Below are positions 23,877 through 33,065 of a DNA stretch of 45,725 nucleotides, piece by piece. Location of the stretch: positions 1-45,725 of the forward strand of contig JASDTB010000094.1 in assembly GCA_041441455.1 (NCBI GenBank), read 5' to 3'. The notes below the pieces were generated by a model. The model saw nothing but the letters and a program-made list of their open reading frames with translations. It made no database searches and had not been told where the DNA came from. Source of the stretch: JAFIHK01 sp041441455. Lineage in GTDB: Bacteria; Bacteroidota; Bacteroidia; Bacteroidales; UBA932. The number at the start of each line of letters is the position of its first letter. Positions within the stretch are counted from its first letter, which is position 1. Position numbers and translations under genes: made by a program.

Positions 23877-25259
23877 CTATTTACTCATTATCTGTGCCAG
23901 AAATTCCTGAGCCTCTTGGGATGAGTTCCAATAAAAATGGATATAACTGGCTAGCACGTTTTTATATCTGTAAATTTCGGTATTACAAGAGTCTCCTCTT
24001 GCAGTAAAGATCTTATCATTTTTTTGGGATAGATTTGTAGTTTCAGATTCAATTTGCCTATTTGCTACGCAACTTGAGTAATGAAATTCGTGTCCTTTAA
24101 ATGGATGTCCGGCAATTACTCCCTGACGATAACCCATTGTCAATTTTGGAGTTACCATCGAAGAGTCTAGATTTAAAACTCCGCACATTGTGTAATTTAA
24201 TACATTTGAGTTATCAATGTCTTTATTACTCTCCTTTAAAATCAACATGTTGGTCAAAAACATCATGCCTCCGCACTCTGCCAACACAGCTCCTCCCCTT
24301 TCAACATAGTTTCTAATTGACTCTTTCATCTCGTTCGCATCGTGAAGTCTCTGGGCATGGAGCTCAGGGTATCCGCCAGGCAGATATAGAAGATCGCAGT
24401 CGGGAACTCTCTTGTCGTTTAGAGGCGAGAAGTAGACAATATTTGCAAATTGAGAGAAGAGACGAATCGTCTGCGGATATATAAAGCAAAAGGCTTCATC
24501 TTTTGCAATTGCAACCGTGGGGAGTTCTCCTTTTTGCACCTGATCGATACTTATTAAATCCACATCTACAGAAATTTGACACTTTGTCGCCTCTAATAGT
24601 GCGTCGATATCTATATGTTTCTCTGCGAGGTCAGCAATTGAGTCGAGATAGTTGGTATAGAGAACGTCGGAGTCGAAATTTAGACCGAGGTGACGCGATG
24701 GTACCGATAGTGATTGATCGAACGGCATCCTTCCAAAGCAGGCAATTCCCACTTCGTCGGCAGCTGCCTTTAAAATCTTAAAATGCGACTCTGTATTGAC
24801 AAAGTTGAAGATTACTCCACAGATATTGAGCCTTTTGTCATACTCTTTAAATCCCTTCAACAGAGGGGCAACTGAGTGGGCCATCGATTTTGCGTTCACA
24901 ACCAGAATTACTGGCAAAGAGAGAGCGATTGCCACGTCTGCACTACTCCCGTTTCTCTCTGAATAGCCATCAAAGAGACCCATTACGCCTTCGCACACTG
25001 CTACATTCGACGAATTTTGAATAACAGACATAAAAAGTCTATTCAGATCTTCGCTTTGCGAGAAAAAAAGATCGAGATTAAATGAGGGAGCACCTGCTGC
25101 AAGGTGGTGATACTTAGTGTCTATATAGTCTGGCCCGCATTTAAACGGAGCAACCTTTATGCCTCGTCGAGACAAAGAGCGCATGATTGCCGAAGTGATT
25201 GTAGTCTTGCCACTTCCCGAACTCGCAGCACCGATTAAAAAGCGTGATAAACTTGACAT
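23877..25259 (-). CDS. cbiA: Cobyrinic acid a,c-diamide synthase
   Basis: The 460-residue protein has an N-terminal P-loop domain (AASSGSGKTTI), GVMGLFDG, and a C-terminal class I glutaminase-like domain (about 250-460) with YLPGGYPELHA and the nucleophile cysteine in ECGGMMFL. It amidates the a and c side chains of cobyrinate using ATP and glutamine. It is transcribed away from the btuB operon, with its own -7 box at 25304-25311 facing opposite the riboswitch promoter. It precedes the adenosyltransferase. Confidence 0.96.
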   Translation of the reverse strand: MSSLSRFLIGAASSGSGKTTITSAIMRSLSRRGIKVAPFKCGPDYIDTKYHHLAAGAPSFNLDLFFSQSEDLNRLFMSVIQNSSNVAVCEGVMGLFDGYSERNGSSADVAIALSLPVILVVNAKSMAHSVAPLLKGFKEYDKRLNICGVIFNFVNTESHFKILKAAADEVGIACFGRMPFDQSLSVPSRHLGLNFDSDVLYTNYLDSIADLAEKHIDIDALLEATKCQISVDVDLISIDQVQKGELPTVAIAKDEAFCFIYPQTIRLFSQFANIVYFSPLNDKRVPDCDLLYLPGGYPELHAQRLHDANEMKESIRNYVERGGAVLAECGGMMFLTNMLILKESNKDIDNSNVLNYTMCGVLNLDSSMVTPKLTMGYRQGVIAGHPFKGHEFHYSSCVANRQIESETTNLSQKNDKIFTARGDSCNTEIYRYKNVLASYIHFYWNSSQEAQEFLAQIMSK

Positions 25260-25303
25260 TCTATTTGATGATTTTTTGAGCTATTGAAAACAATTTTTCG
25301 GGG

Positions 25304-25311
25304 CAAATATA
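25304..25311 (-). promoter_or_regulatory. -7 promoter box of cbiA
   Basis: The minus strand reads TATATTTG (TAnnTTTG), 44 nt before the cbiA ATG. Seven bp to the right lies the divergent box of the riboswitch RNA. Confidence 0.55.
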
Positions 25312-25318
25312 AAAAAAC

Positions 25319-25326
25319 TATCTTTG
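25319..25326 (+). promoter_or_regulatory. -7 promoter box of the B12-riboswitch transcript
   Basis: TATCTTTG ends 4 nt before the start of the riboswitch consensus region, placing the transcription start close to 25332. Confidence 0.6.
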
Positions 25327-25330
25327 TCGT

Positions 25331-25530
25331 GGTTTCGGTAATGTACAGATGAGTCTCATCTGAACAATAAAAAGGGAATCCGGTTAGAATCCGGAACAGT
25401 GCCCGCTACTGTGATCCTCTGATTTTCTTTGTTGAAAATCAAAATTAAAGCATTCTTATGCCACTGTTCATTTTTTGAATGGGAAGGCGCTTTAAGATAG
25501 AGGTTAGTCAGGAGACCTGCCAAGCCACCA
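25331..25530 (+). promoter_or_regulatory. Cobalamin riboswitch ahead of btuB
   Basis: The conserved parts are present in order: a GGGAATCCGG-type segment (about 25374), the ACAGTGCCCGCTACTGTGA core (about 25397-25415), GGGAAGGCG (about 25480-25489), and the B12 box AGTCAGGAGACCTGCC (25506-25521). It lies 60 bp before btuB. Adenosylcobalamin binding should repress btuB and the downstream cbi genes. A small hairpin (TACTCT 25541-25546 with AGAGTA 25555-25560) follows in the leader and may be part of the expression platform. Confidence 0.95.
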
Positions 25531-25590
25531 AATAATTGATTACTCTCGGGGTCAAGAGTATGGCTATTAATTTCTAAACTTTTTTCTTTA

Positions 25591-27618
25591 ATGAAGAAGT
25601 CATTTTATGCTGTTAAGGCAGCAGTGTCTCTATTTTTTATCTTAAGTGCAAACATCGCTTTGCCCTCTACTCTTAATTTTAAATCTAATGATGGAAAATT
25701 GCGTGATGCAGACACAAATTACGTTGCATCATCGCTAAACCAAGTTGTGGTTACGGGAACAGGCACACACCGAAAACTAAGAAACTCACCTGTGCCAATT
25801 GAAATCATCTCTGGAGATTTAATCAAAAAATCGGGAGCAGTAAATTTCGAAGGTGCGATGAATCTGCTTAACCCTTCATTTATCTTCACTTCAAATGCCA
25901 TGAACGATAAAATTAGTCTGAATGGTTTAGAAGGGAAGTACATTCTTCTTTTAATCGATGGTCGAAGAGTGACTGGAGATATCTCAGGTAGTATCGATAT
26001 CAGCAGAATCGACATGAACAATGTGAAACGCATTGAGATTCTCAAAGGCTCAGCATCATCACTTTACGGCTCAGATGCTATTGGCGGAGTAATAAACATT
26101 ATCACAGAACGCCCAAAATCACCAGTCGAACTTGTCTCAACAACTCGAACAGGGAGCTTTGCACAATTTACTCAAGGGATTAATGCTACGATTAATGCAG
26201 GCGGCTTAACGTCGAACACTGCATATCGAAGAGCACGGTCTGATGGATGGCAACTTAGCAATCAAGAGATTACAACAGACAAAAAGACAGGTGCAATCAA
26301 ATTAATTCCAACTGAGAAACAGGCTGTAAATGCTTATCTATCTGATGTATTAAACCAAAACTTTACCTACAACTTTACAGATTCGCTTTCGGCTTATATC
26401 AATGGCTCGTATTACTCCAAAATTGGAAAACGACCACTCGCAGCTTATGCCTACGATATGAACTACAAAGATTTCAACCTTGGTGCTGGGGCTAAGTACT
26501 TAACTGGAGATGCAGGGTACTACGCTCTCGATCTATCGTGGAACTCCTACGAATATTCAAAAGAGTACAATGCTGCAAGCGGGACCTTTACTGCTGGTGA
26601 TAACGAGAGGAGCAAACTTCAGATCTACAAAAACGTCTCTGCAAAAAGGGTGGTAAGATTGGGTCGAAAGAATAAATTTAGCTTTGGGGCAGACTATACT
26701 CACGACTTCTTAATCACCAGTAGCCTGGTTGAACGCTCAAAAGGTGTTGCCCAAGGAGCAGTTTACATCCAAGACGAAATCAATCTTCCATATGGATTTG
26801 AAACAGTTGCAGGAGTAAGATACACCTATCATGAGACCTTTAAGAGCAATTTATCTCCAAAGATTTCGTTGATGAAAAAACTTGGCAAATTCACAACAAG
26901 AGCTTCATATTCAACAGGATTCAAGGCTCCTACAATAACAGAACTCTATTACGATTACGAATCGAGAGGAACAGTAAGCCGTGGTAATATCGATCTTAAG
27001 CCCGAAATGAGCAACTACTTTGCACTAAATTCGGAGTTTGGAGGGAATCTTTTGTATGGTTCAATCACGGTTTATGTCAATAACCTCAAAGATATGATTG
27101 GACGCAAACTTGTACCAGTTACTCCCGAAGNNNNNNNNNNAAAGAGCTATAGATACGAGAACATTTCACAAGCCAGCGTAAAGGGAGTTGATCTAAATTT
27201 CACCTTTATCCCATGTAGCTTTATAAAACTCGCTGGTGGATATGGATACACCTATACCCGCGACCTAGACAATCTTGCACCTATCAGCGGTACTGCTCTC
27301 CATTCAGCAACAATCAATCTAAACCTGCGAAAAGATTGGAAAAGGCTCTCTACAGATCTCAATATCAACGGAAAATACCAAAGTGAAAGATTTTATCTAA
27401 ACGAGACTCCTGCCCCACCTCACCAACTTTGGAATATAACCTTGACAGGGAAATATCATGGATTTAAAAAGTTTGAAATAGAGCCATCTGCAGGTATAGA
27501 GAACATCTTCAACTACAAAGATGACAGACCCTATGGAAGCAATTATGCAACGCTCTCACCAGGAAGGACATGGTTTTTAGCCCTCACTTTCAAATTTACA
27601 CACTATTCAAAGAGATAA
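25591..27618 (+). CDS. btuB: TonB-dependent cobalamin receptor (BtuB-like, contains an assembly gap)
   Basis: The protein of about 675 residues has a signal peptide (about 1-25), a TonB-box-like VVVTGTGT, a plug domain (about 45-160, with LNGLEGKYILLLIDGRR and SLYGSDAIGGVINI), and a 22-strand-type barrel with FKAPTITELYYDY. A 10-N gap at 27131-27140 interrupts it but leaves the frame open at the placeholder length. It is the first gene after a B12 riboswitch, which marks corrinoid as the substrate. cbiK follows after 1 bp. It lacks a partner SusD-like lipoprotein. Confidence 0.9.
   Translation: MKKSFYAVKAAVSLFFILSANIALPSTLNFKSNDGKLRDADTNYVASSLNQVVVTGTGTHRKLRNSPVPIEIISGDLIKKSGAVNFEGAMNLLNPSFIFTSNAMNDKISLNGLEGKYILLLIDGRRVTGDISGSIDISRIDMNNVKRIEILKGSASSLYGSDAIGGVINIITERPKSPVELVSTTRTGSFAQFTQGINATINAGGLTSNTAYRRARSDGWQLSNQEITTDKKTGAIKLIPTEKQAVNAYLSDVLNQNFTYNFTDSLSAYINGSYYSKIGKRPLAAYAYDMNYKDFNLGAGAKYLTGDAGYYALDLSWNSYEYSKEYNAASGTFTAGDNERSKLQIYKNVSAKRVVRLGRKNKFSFGADYTHDFLITSSLVERSKGVAQGAVYIQDEINLPYGFETVAGVRYTYHETFKSNLSPKISLMKKLGKFTTRASYSTGFKAPTITELYYDYESRGTVSRGNIDLKPEMSNYFALNSEFGGNLLYGSITVYVNNLKDMIGRKLVPVTPEXXXXKSYRYENISQASVKGVDLNFTFIPCSFIKLAGGYGYTYTRDLDNLAPISGTALHSATINLNLRKDWKRLSTDLNINGKYQSERFYLNETPAPPHQLWNITLTGKYHGFKKFEIEPSAGIENIFNYKDDRPYGSNYATLSPGRTWFLALTFKFTHYSKR
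27131..27140. other. 10-N assembly gap inside btuB
   Basis: Ten undefined bases in the barrel-coding part. The frame stays open at this length, but the true size is unknown. Confidence 0.95.
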
Positions 27619-27619
27619 C

Positions 27620-28573
27620 ATGAAACATATTTGTTTGACAAAGATCTACATTTCTGCAATTTGCATGATTTCGTTCGTACTATTATCCCATGCTCAGACC
27701 AACTCTGAGCATGGCCTATATAGAGATCAAAAACTAAAAGAGAACTACACGAATTCTCACAAGTCGGCAATTCTACTTGTCCATTTTGGAACAACATACC
27801 CCGACACCGAAAGAAAGACAATTCAAAGGGTTAATGAGGCTGTGAAGAAGAGGTTTTCGGACTTTGAAGTAAGAGAGGCATATTCGTCTAGAATTGTAGT
27901 TAAAATTCTTAATTCAAGAGGAGTAAAAAAGGAGAATCCTACTCAGGCTCTTGAAAGACTCTACAAAGAGGGTTACACTCACATAGTAGTTCAAAGCACC
28001 TTTATGATTGAAGGTGTAGAGACAGAAGCTCTAAGGGAGGAGTGCCGCAAATATGAAGAGAAGTTTGTAGAGATTAGATGCTCAAATCCAGTATTCTACT
28101 TCCCTCAGGACTATTATAACATCGCTAAGATCATTGCAAATGAGAGACCATCAAACTCATATACGCTGTTTGTTGGGCATGGCAGCTACGATCCAGCAAC
28201 CGCGCAGTATTCAATGCTATCATCTGTTTTCAGAGATAGCGATAACCCAAACTGGTTCGTGACGACAATTGAAGGATATCCAAATTTAGATGTAACCCTT
28301 AAAGAGATTGCCAACTCAAGATTTGATCAAACAAAAGACACTTTAACTCTACAGCCTTTGATGTTTGTTGCTGGCGATCATGCCCAAAACGACATTGGCG
28401 AAGAGATGAGAGATCTTTTAATATCGAAAGGGTACAGAATCAAAACTAACTTGATTGGATTGGGTGAATTGGAGGGTTTTCCTGAGATGATAATTGAGAA
28501 AATAGCTTTAGAGCTAGAGTACAAAAAAGAGAGAATCACCGATAAAAAGATGAGATATGAAAACTCAAAGTAA
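27620..28573 (+). CDS. cbiK: Exported CbiK-type cobaltochelatase
   Basis: The 317-residue protein has a cleavable signal peptide (about 1-25, ending LLSHAQ), then a CbiK chelatase fold with metal-ligand or catalytic histidines in LLVHFGTTYP, FVGHGSYDP and AGDHAQNDI. Cytoplasmic CbiK inserts cobalt into sirohydrochlorin, the first step of the anaerobic pathway. Export resembles the periplasmic CbiK of Desulfovibrio and the IhtB chelatase next to a TonB receptor in Porphyromonas gingivalis. It is 1 bp after btuB and overlaps cbiHC by 17 bp. It is the only cobaltochelatase in the window. It may serve biosynthesis, or metal removal from captured tetrapyrroles. Confidence 0.88.
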   Translation: MKHICLTKIYISAICMISFVLLSHAQTNSEHGLYRDQKLKENYTNSHKSAILLVHFGTTYPDTERKTIQRVNEAVKKRFSDFEVREAYSSRIVVKILNSRGVKKENPTQALERLYKEGYTHIVVQSTFMIEGVETEALREECRKYEEKFVEIRCSNPVFYFPQDYYNIAKIIANERPSNSYTLFVGHGSYDPATAQYSMLSSVFRDSDNPNWFVTTIEGYPNLDVTLKEIANSRFDQTKDTLTLQPLMFVAGDHAQNDIGEEMRDLLISKGYRIKTNLIGLGELEGFPEMIIEKIALELEYKKERITDKKMRYENSK

Positions 28574-30053
28574 AATTGTAGTCGTAGGTTGCGGACCAGG
28601 CAGTAGAGAAGATCTCACTCCTGCTGCAGAAAAAGCAATCAGAGAGGCAGATGTAATTGTCGGATATAAATACTACATGCCATTCATTGAGGATTTAGCA
28701 GATTCCAATGCCGAGATTTATGAGTCTGGGATGAGGATGGAAGAGGAGAGAGTTGCTTATGCAATTGAGAGGGCAAAAGAGGGTAAAAATGTAGTGGTTG
28801 TGAGCTCTGGAGAGTCGGGAATGTATGGTATGGCTCCGCTTGTTTATGAGATGTATGACAGAGAGAGAACTAACGGAGAGACTCACAAAAGTACACTACT
28901 ACAAAATGACAAACTGACCAATCCAGATCATTCAGACAATTTGGACAATCTTAATATCTCGGTTGTGCCTGGGATTAGTGCGTTTCAAAAGGCAGCATCG
29001 CTGCTTGGGGCACCAATAGGTCACGATCTTTGCACAATCTCATTATCCGATCTGCTCACCCCTTGGCCAACAATAGAGAGGAGAATTAAAGCCGCTGCAG
29101 ATGCAGACTTTGTGACTGCAATCTACAACCCTCGCAGCGAAGGACGCTTCTGGCAACTTGAGCGATTAAAGGAGATCTTCTTACAGCACCGCCAACTAGG
29201 AACTCCCGTTGGAATCGTCAGACAAGCAGGAAGAGATGAGGAGTCTGTTGAGATTACGTCCCTAAAAGAGCTCGATTGCACCAAAGCAGACATGTTTACA
29301 ACATTGATAATTGGTAACTCAAAAACTTATCTCTCTCAAAACAACAGTAGAGAGGTGATGATCACCCCAAGAGGTTACTTTTCGAATAGTGTTGCTGGCG
29401 ATAAGATGCAAGGGCGCGACATAATGAGAGAGAGCTTTGCAAGGATTCTGAAAGAGCTCGAAAACCCATTCAGGAGCAAAGATGAGCTTTGGCCAATATT
29501 GCACGCAATCCATACTACTGCTGATTTTGAGATGGAGAGAGTTATTAAGGCAGACATAGGTGCTGTTGCCAAGCTGTATGAAAAGTTTAAAGATGGAACG
29601 ATTAAAAAGATAGTCACCGATGTGACAATGGTTAAGGCAGGGATCCGAAAAGCCGCGTGTGAAGAGCTGGGAGTTGAGGTAATTTGTCTGCTCGACAATC
29701 CCGAAGCTCTGGAGATGTCGGAAAAGCTAAAAATTACACGCAGTAAAGCTGCCATAAGAGTAGCTGTAAAACATTATCCCGAAGCACTCTATGTGTTTGG
29801 AAATGCTCCTACCGCGCTTTCGGAGCTAGCACAACAGATTGCCAGGGGTAATGCTTCCCCCGCAGGAATCATTGCAGCCCCAGTTGGATTTGTGAATGTA
29901 GAGGAGTCTAAACACATGATCAAACCATTCACAAACATCCCCAAAATCATAGCAGAGGGGCGAAAAGGGGGCAGCAATCTAGCAGCCACCCTTGTGAATT
30001 CAATCTTAAGTTTCGAAGATGCCAAAGAGATGAACCCAGGTAGACATATTTAA
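28557..30053 (+). CDS. cbiHC: CbiH-CbiC fusion: precorrin-3B C17-methyltransferase and precorrin-8X methylmutase
   Basis: The N-terminal part (about 1-290) is a SAM-dependent tetrapyrrole methyltransferase with VVVGCGPGSREDLTPAA, VVSSGESGMYGMAPL and VVPGISAFQKAASLLGAP. It methylates C17 and contracts the ring. The C-terminal part (about 300-498) is CbiC, with HAIHTTADFE carrying His316 or His319 as the likely catalytic residue. It moves the methyl group from C11 to C12. An Asn/Asp/Ser-rich insertion of about 25 residues (about 103-130) interrupts the CbiH domain. It overlaps cbiK by 17 bp and precedes cbiET by 2 bp. Confidence 0.95.
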   Translation: MKTQSKIVVVGCGPGSREDLTPAAEKAIREADVIVGYKYYMPFIEDLADSNAEIYESGMRMEEERVAYAIERAKEGKNVVVVSSGESGMYGMAPLVYEMYDRERTNGETHKSTLLQNDKLTNPDHSDNLDNLNISVVPGISAFQKAASLLGAPIGHDLCTISLSDLLTPWPTIERRIKAAADADFVTAIYNPRSEGRFWQLERLKEIFLQHRQLGTPVGIVRQAGRDEESVEITSLKELDCTKADMFTTLIIGNSKTYLSQNNSREVMITPRGYFSNSVAGDKMQGRDIMRESFARILKELENPFRSKDELWPILHAIHTTADFEMERVIKADIGAVAKLYEKFKDGTIKKIVTDVTMVKAGIRKAACEELGVEVICLLDNPEALEMSEKLKITRSKAAIRVAVKHYPEALYVFGNAPTALSELAQQIARGNASPAGIIAAPVGFVNVEESKHMIKPFTNIPKIIAEGRKGGSNLAATLVNSILSFEDAKEMNPGRHI

Positions 30054-30055
30054 AC

Positions 30056-31276
30056 ATGAAGAGATTTATAGTTATAGGAATTGATGATGGCAGAAGGCCA
30101 GAATTCGATGCAAAGACAAAAGAGTTGATCGGTAAAGCCAGCTGTTTTTCTGGCGGAGCAAGACACTATGAAATTGTCAAAGATTGTCTGCCCGAAGGAG
30201 CAGAGTGGATAATGATCAAAGTTCCTCTAAACTCAGTCTTCGAAAAATATGAGTCTCACAACGATGTTGTAGTCTTCGCATCGGGAGACCCCCTCTTCTT
30301 CGGATTCGCCACAACCATAAAAGAGCGAGTCCCTGAGGCATCACTAACTGTAATCCCACACTTCAACTCTTTGCAGATCCTTGCACATAAGTCTGTTACG
30401 CCCTATCACGATATGACTCCAGTCTCCCTCACTGGCAGAGAGTGGCACGAATTCGACCGCCGCATAATCGAAGGGTGCTGCAAACTCGGAATTCTCACCG
30501 ACAAGGAGCACTCCCCTGATAAAATCGCTGCAAGACTATTAAGCTACGGCTACCACAACTATCGCGCAATCGTAGGTGTAAACTTGGGAAATAGCGACCA
30601 CGAGCAGATTACCAGATGCTCATTGAAGGAGATGTCAGAGATCACCTTTGAGTCGCCTAACTGTTTAATTTTAGAAAAGATATCCTGTAGATGCAGAGAG
30701 TTTGGGATACCCGATTCTAAATTCGAACTTCTAGACAACAGAGAGAAGATGATCACAAAGGCAGGAATCCGTCTGCTTTCGCTGTCGATGTTGGATCTTC
30801 GAAACCGAAGCAGATTCTGGGACATTGGCTTCTGCACAGGATCGGTATCAATCGAGGCAAAACTTCAATTTCCACATCTAAGAATAACCGCTTTTGAGGT
30901 GAGAGAAGAGGGTACAGCACTTATGGAGACCAACACTCGAAGGTTTGGCACTCCTGGAATCGAATATCACATTTGCGACTTCAATAACTTCGATTTAAGC
31001 ACATTGGAGAGTCCAGAGGCGATCTTTATTGGTGGACACGGCGGAGAGCTAAAGAAGATGGTTGAGAGATGTGCTTTGGCTTTAGTTGATGGTGGTGTGA
31101 TTGTTTTCAATTCGGTAAGCAAAGCGAGTAAAAATGAGTTTATTGAGAGCTGCAAGGTTTGTGGAATTGAGATTGTCAGTCAAACAAAGCTCAAGATAGA
31201 TGACAACAATGCGATTGGAGTAATCAAAGGGGTAAAACAACAAAAAAACAGACAAAGCCATGGAAAGAAGAGATAG
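30056..31276 (+). CDS. cbiET: CbiE-CbiT fusion: precorrin-6Y C5,15-methyltransferase (decarboxylating)
   Basis: The 406-residue protein joins CbiE (about 1-200, VVVFASGDPLFFGFA as methyltransferase motif) and CbiT (about 210-406, RFWDIGFCTGSVSIEAKLQFP as the Rossmann SAM site). It methylates C5 and C15 and removes the acetate carboxyl at C12. The CbiE-CbiT fusion is the CobL type. It overlaps cbiGF by 17 bp. Confidence 0.95.
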   Translation: MKRFIVIGIDDGRRPEFDAKTKELIGKASCFSGGARHYEIVKDCLPEGAEWIMIKVPLNSVFEKYESHNDVVVFASGDPLFFGFATTIKERVPEASLTVIPHFNSLQILAHKSVTPYHDMTPVSLTGREWHEFDRRIIEGCCKLGILTDKEHSPDKIAARLLSYGYHNYRAIVGVNLGNSDHEQITRCSLKEMSEITFESPNCLILEKISCRCREFGIPDSKFELLDNREKMITKAGIRLLSLSMLDLRNRSRFWDIGFCTGSVSIEAKLQFPHLRITAFEVREEGTALMETNTRRFGTPGIEYHICDFNNFDLSTLESPEAIFIGGHGGELKKMVERCALALVDGGVIVFNSVSKASKNEFIESCKVCGIEIVSQTKLKIDDNNAIGVIKGVKQQKNRQSHGKKR

Positions 31277-33059
31277 AGAGATTGTGTGTGTACTCACATC
31301 GGAGAGTGGCGAAGAGATTGCAAAAAGGGTGGAGAGACACTTTTCAGCTGTAAAGATCATTGGATATCATGAATTTACACAAGATCTTTTCCATACTTAT
31401 AAAGAGATAATCTTTATTGGAGCTACTGGAATCTGTGTCAGAAAGATCGCTCCGTTTATCGAAGATAAGAGCAGCGACCCGGCTGTTGTGTGCATCGACT
31501 CAACTGGAAAGTTTGCAATTGCACTTTTATCGGGGCATCTTGGTGGAGCTAACATGCTGTGTCGCGAAGTGGCATCGCTCATTGGAGCAATCCCTGTGAT
31601 AACAACACTTAGTGACAGAAAGGGAACTTGGGCTTTGGATTTGATCGGAAGCGAAAATGGGTGGAAGAGTGAGCTTTTGAACACAAGCATGAATGAGGCG
31701 ATTTTCAAATTTGTCAAAGGTAAAAAGTGTGCAATTTACTGCGACATCAAAGAGTCAGCTGCAGAATCTCTTCTAACAAATCTCCCCGATAATGTAGAGA
31801 TTGTCAATAGAGCCGACCTAAAGAGTCTCAAAGAGAGCGGATTTAAACTTCTGATTGCTATCTCATACAGAATTCTTGAAAGTGAACTTCCAACAATTAT
31901 CTACAGACCCAAAGTACTCCATCTTGGAGTAGGGTGTCGCAAAAACTGCGATCCTGCAGGAGTAGCAGAATATATTGAGAGCAAATTGTGCGATCATCAA
32001 CTCTCTCCCCTATCTATCAAAACTATCTCTACAATAGACATTAAGCAAGGAGAACCGCTTCTGCTCGACCTCTGTTCGAGATTCGGGACAGACTCTCCTC
32101 GAATCTTTAATCCTGCGGAACTTGCAGAGATTGAGACTCCAAACAGCTCAAAGAGAGTGTTAGAAACAACTGGCAGCGGAAGCGTATGCGAGGCTGCCTC
32201 AATTATCGCCTCACAATTTGGGAGCTTGGTGTTGGAAAAACAAAAACACAAATTCAAAGTAGGCAACGATTTCACCTTTGCTGTGGCGTTGGAGAGAGGC
32301 GTTGAGCTAAAGGGCAGAGTTGAGATTGTTGGTGCTGGACCTGGAGATCCAGAGTTGATCTCGGTGAGAGGAAAACGGCTATTAGAAAACGCAGACGTTG
32401 TCCTCTACGCAGGAAGCCTTGTACCAATCAAATTGACCGAATATGCCCCAGCTGGAGCAATCATCAGAAGCTCTGCCGACATGACTCTTGATGAACAGTT
32501 AGATTTTATGAAGAGTTGGTACGATAAGGGAAAGAGGATAGTTAGATTACACACTGGAGACCCTTGTATCTTTGGAGCAATTCAGGAGCAGATGGCCTTT
32601 TTCGACCAGAATGGAATGGAGTATAGAATAACCCCTGGAATCTCCTCTTTTCTGGCTGCTGCTGCTGCTTTGAAGTCACAATTTACCATTCCGGAAAAGT
32701 CTCAGACAATTATTCTAACCCGCGGCGAGGGTAGAACTCCTGTTCCCGAAAGGGAGAGCCTCCACAAATTGGCAAAATCGCAGAGCACAATGTGCATCTT
32801 TCTAAGCGCAACATTGGCATCGGAGGTAGAGAGAGAGCTATTGACCGAGTATCCGCCCGACACGCCGATAGCTGTCTGTCATAAACTCACTTGGCCTCAA
32901 GAGAAGATCTGCAGAGGTGTGCTGAGTGAACTTTCGGAGATTGTAAAAAGAAACAACTTCACACTCACAACGATGATTGTTGTTGGAGAGTCAATCGGAA
33001 ATAGAGAGGGTTTGTCTAAGCTCTATTCATCGCAATTTTCACACCTTTTCCGCCAATAA
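31260..33059 (+). CDS. cbiGF: CbiG-CbiF fusion: cobalt-precorrin-5A hydrolase and precorrin-4 C11-methyltransferase
   Basis: The N-terminal part (about 1-345) is CbiG, with FIGATGICVRKIAPFIEDKS, LLSGHLGGANML and VLHLGVGCRKNCD. It opens the lactone ring and releases acetaldehyde. The C-terminal part (about 350-599) is CbiF, with VEIVGAGPGDPELISVRGKR, LHTGDPCIFGA and ITPGISSF. It methylates C11. Fusing the two puts the order of reactions (F then G) in one protein. It overlaps cbiET by 17 bp and precedes cbiJD by 6 bp. Confidence 0.95.
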   Translation: MERRDREIVCVLTSESGEEIAKRVERHFSAVKIIGYHEFTQDLFHTYKEIIFIGATGICVRKIAPFIEDKSSDPAVVCIDSTGKFAIALLSGHLGGANMLCREVASLIGAIPVITTLSDRKGTWALDLIGSENGWKSELLNTSMNEAIFKFVKGKKCAIYCDIKESAAESLLTNLPDNVEIVNRADLKSLKESGFKLLIAISYRILESELPTIIYRPKVLHLGVGCRKNCDPAGVAEYIESKLCDHQLSPLSIKTISTIDIKQGEPLLLDLCSRFGTDSPRIFNPAELAEIETPNSSKRVLETTGSGSVCEAASIIASQFGSLVLEKQKHKFKVGNDFTFAVALERGVELKGRVEIVGAGPGDPELISVRGKRLLENADVVLYAGSLVPIKLTEYAPAGAIIRSSADMTLDEQLDFMKSWYDKGKRIVRLHTGDPCIFGAIQEQMAFFDQNGMEYRITPGISSFLAAAAALKSQFTIPEKSQTIILTRGEGRTPVPERESLHKLAKSQSTMCIFLSATLASEVERELLTEYPPDTPIAVCHKLTWPQEKICRGVLSELSEIVKRNNFTLTTMIVVGESIGNREGLSKLYSSQFSHLFRQ

Positions 33060-33065
33060 TCAATT

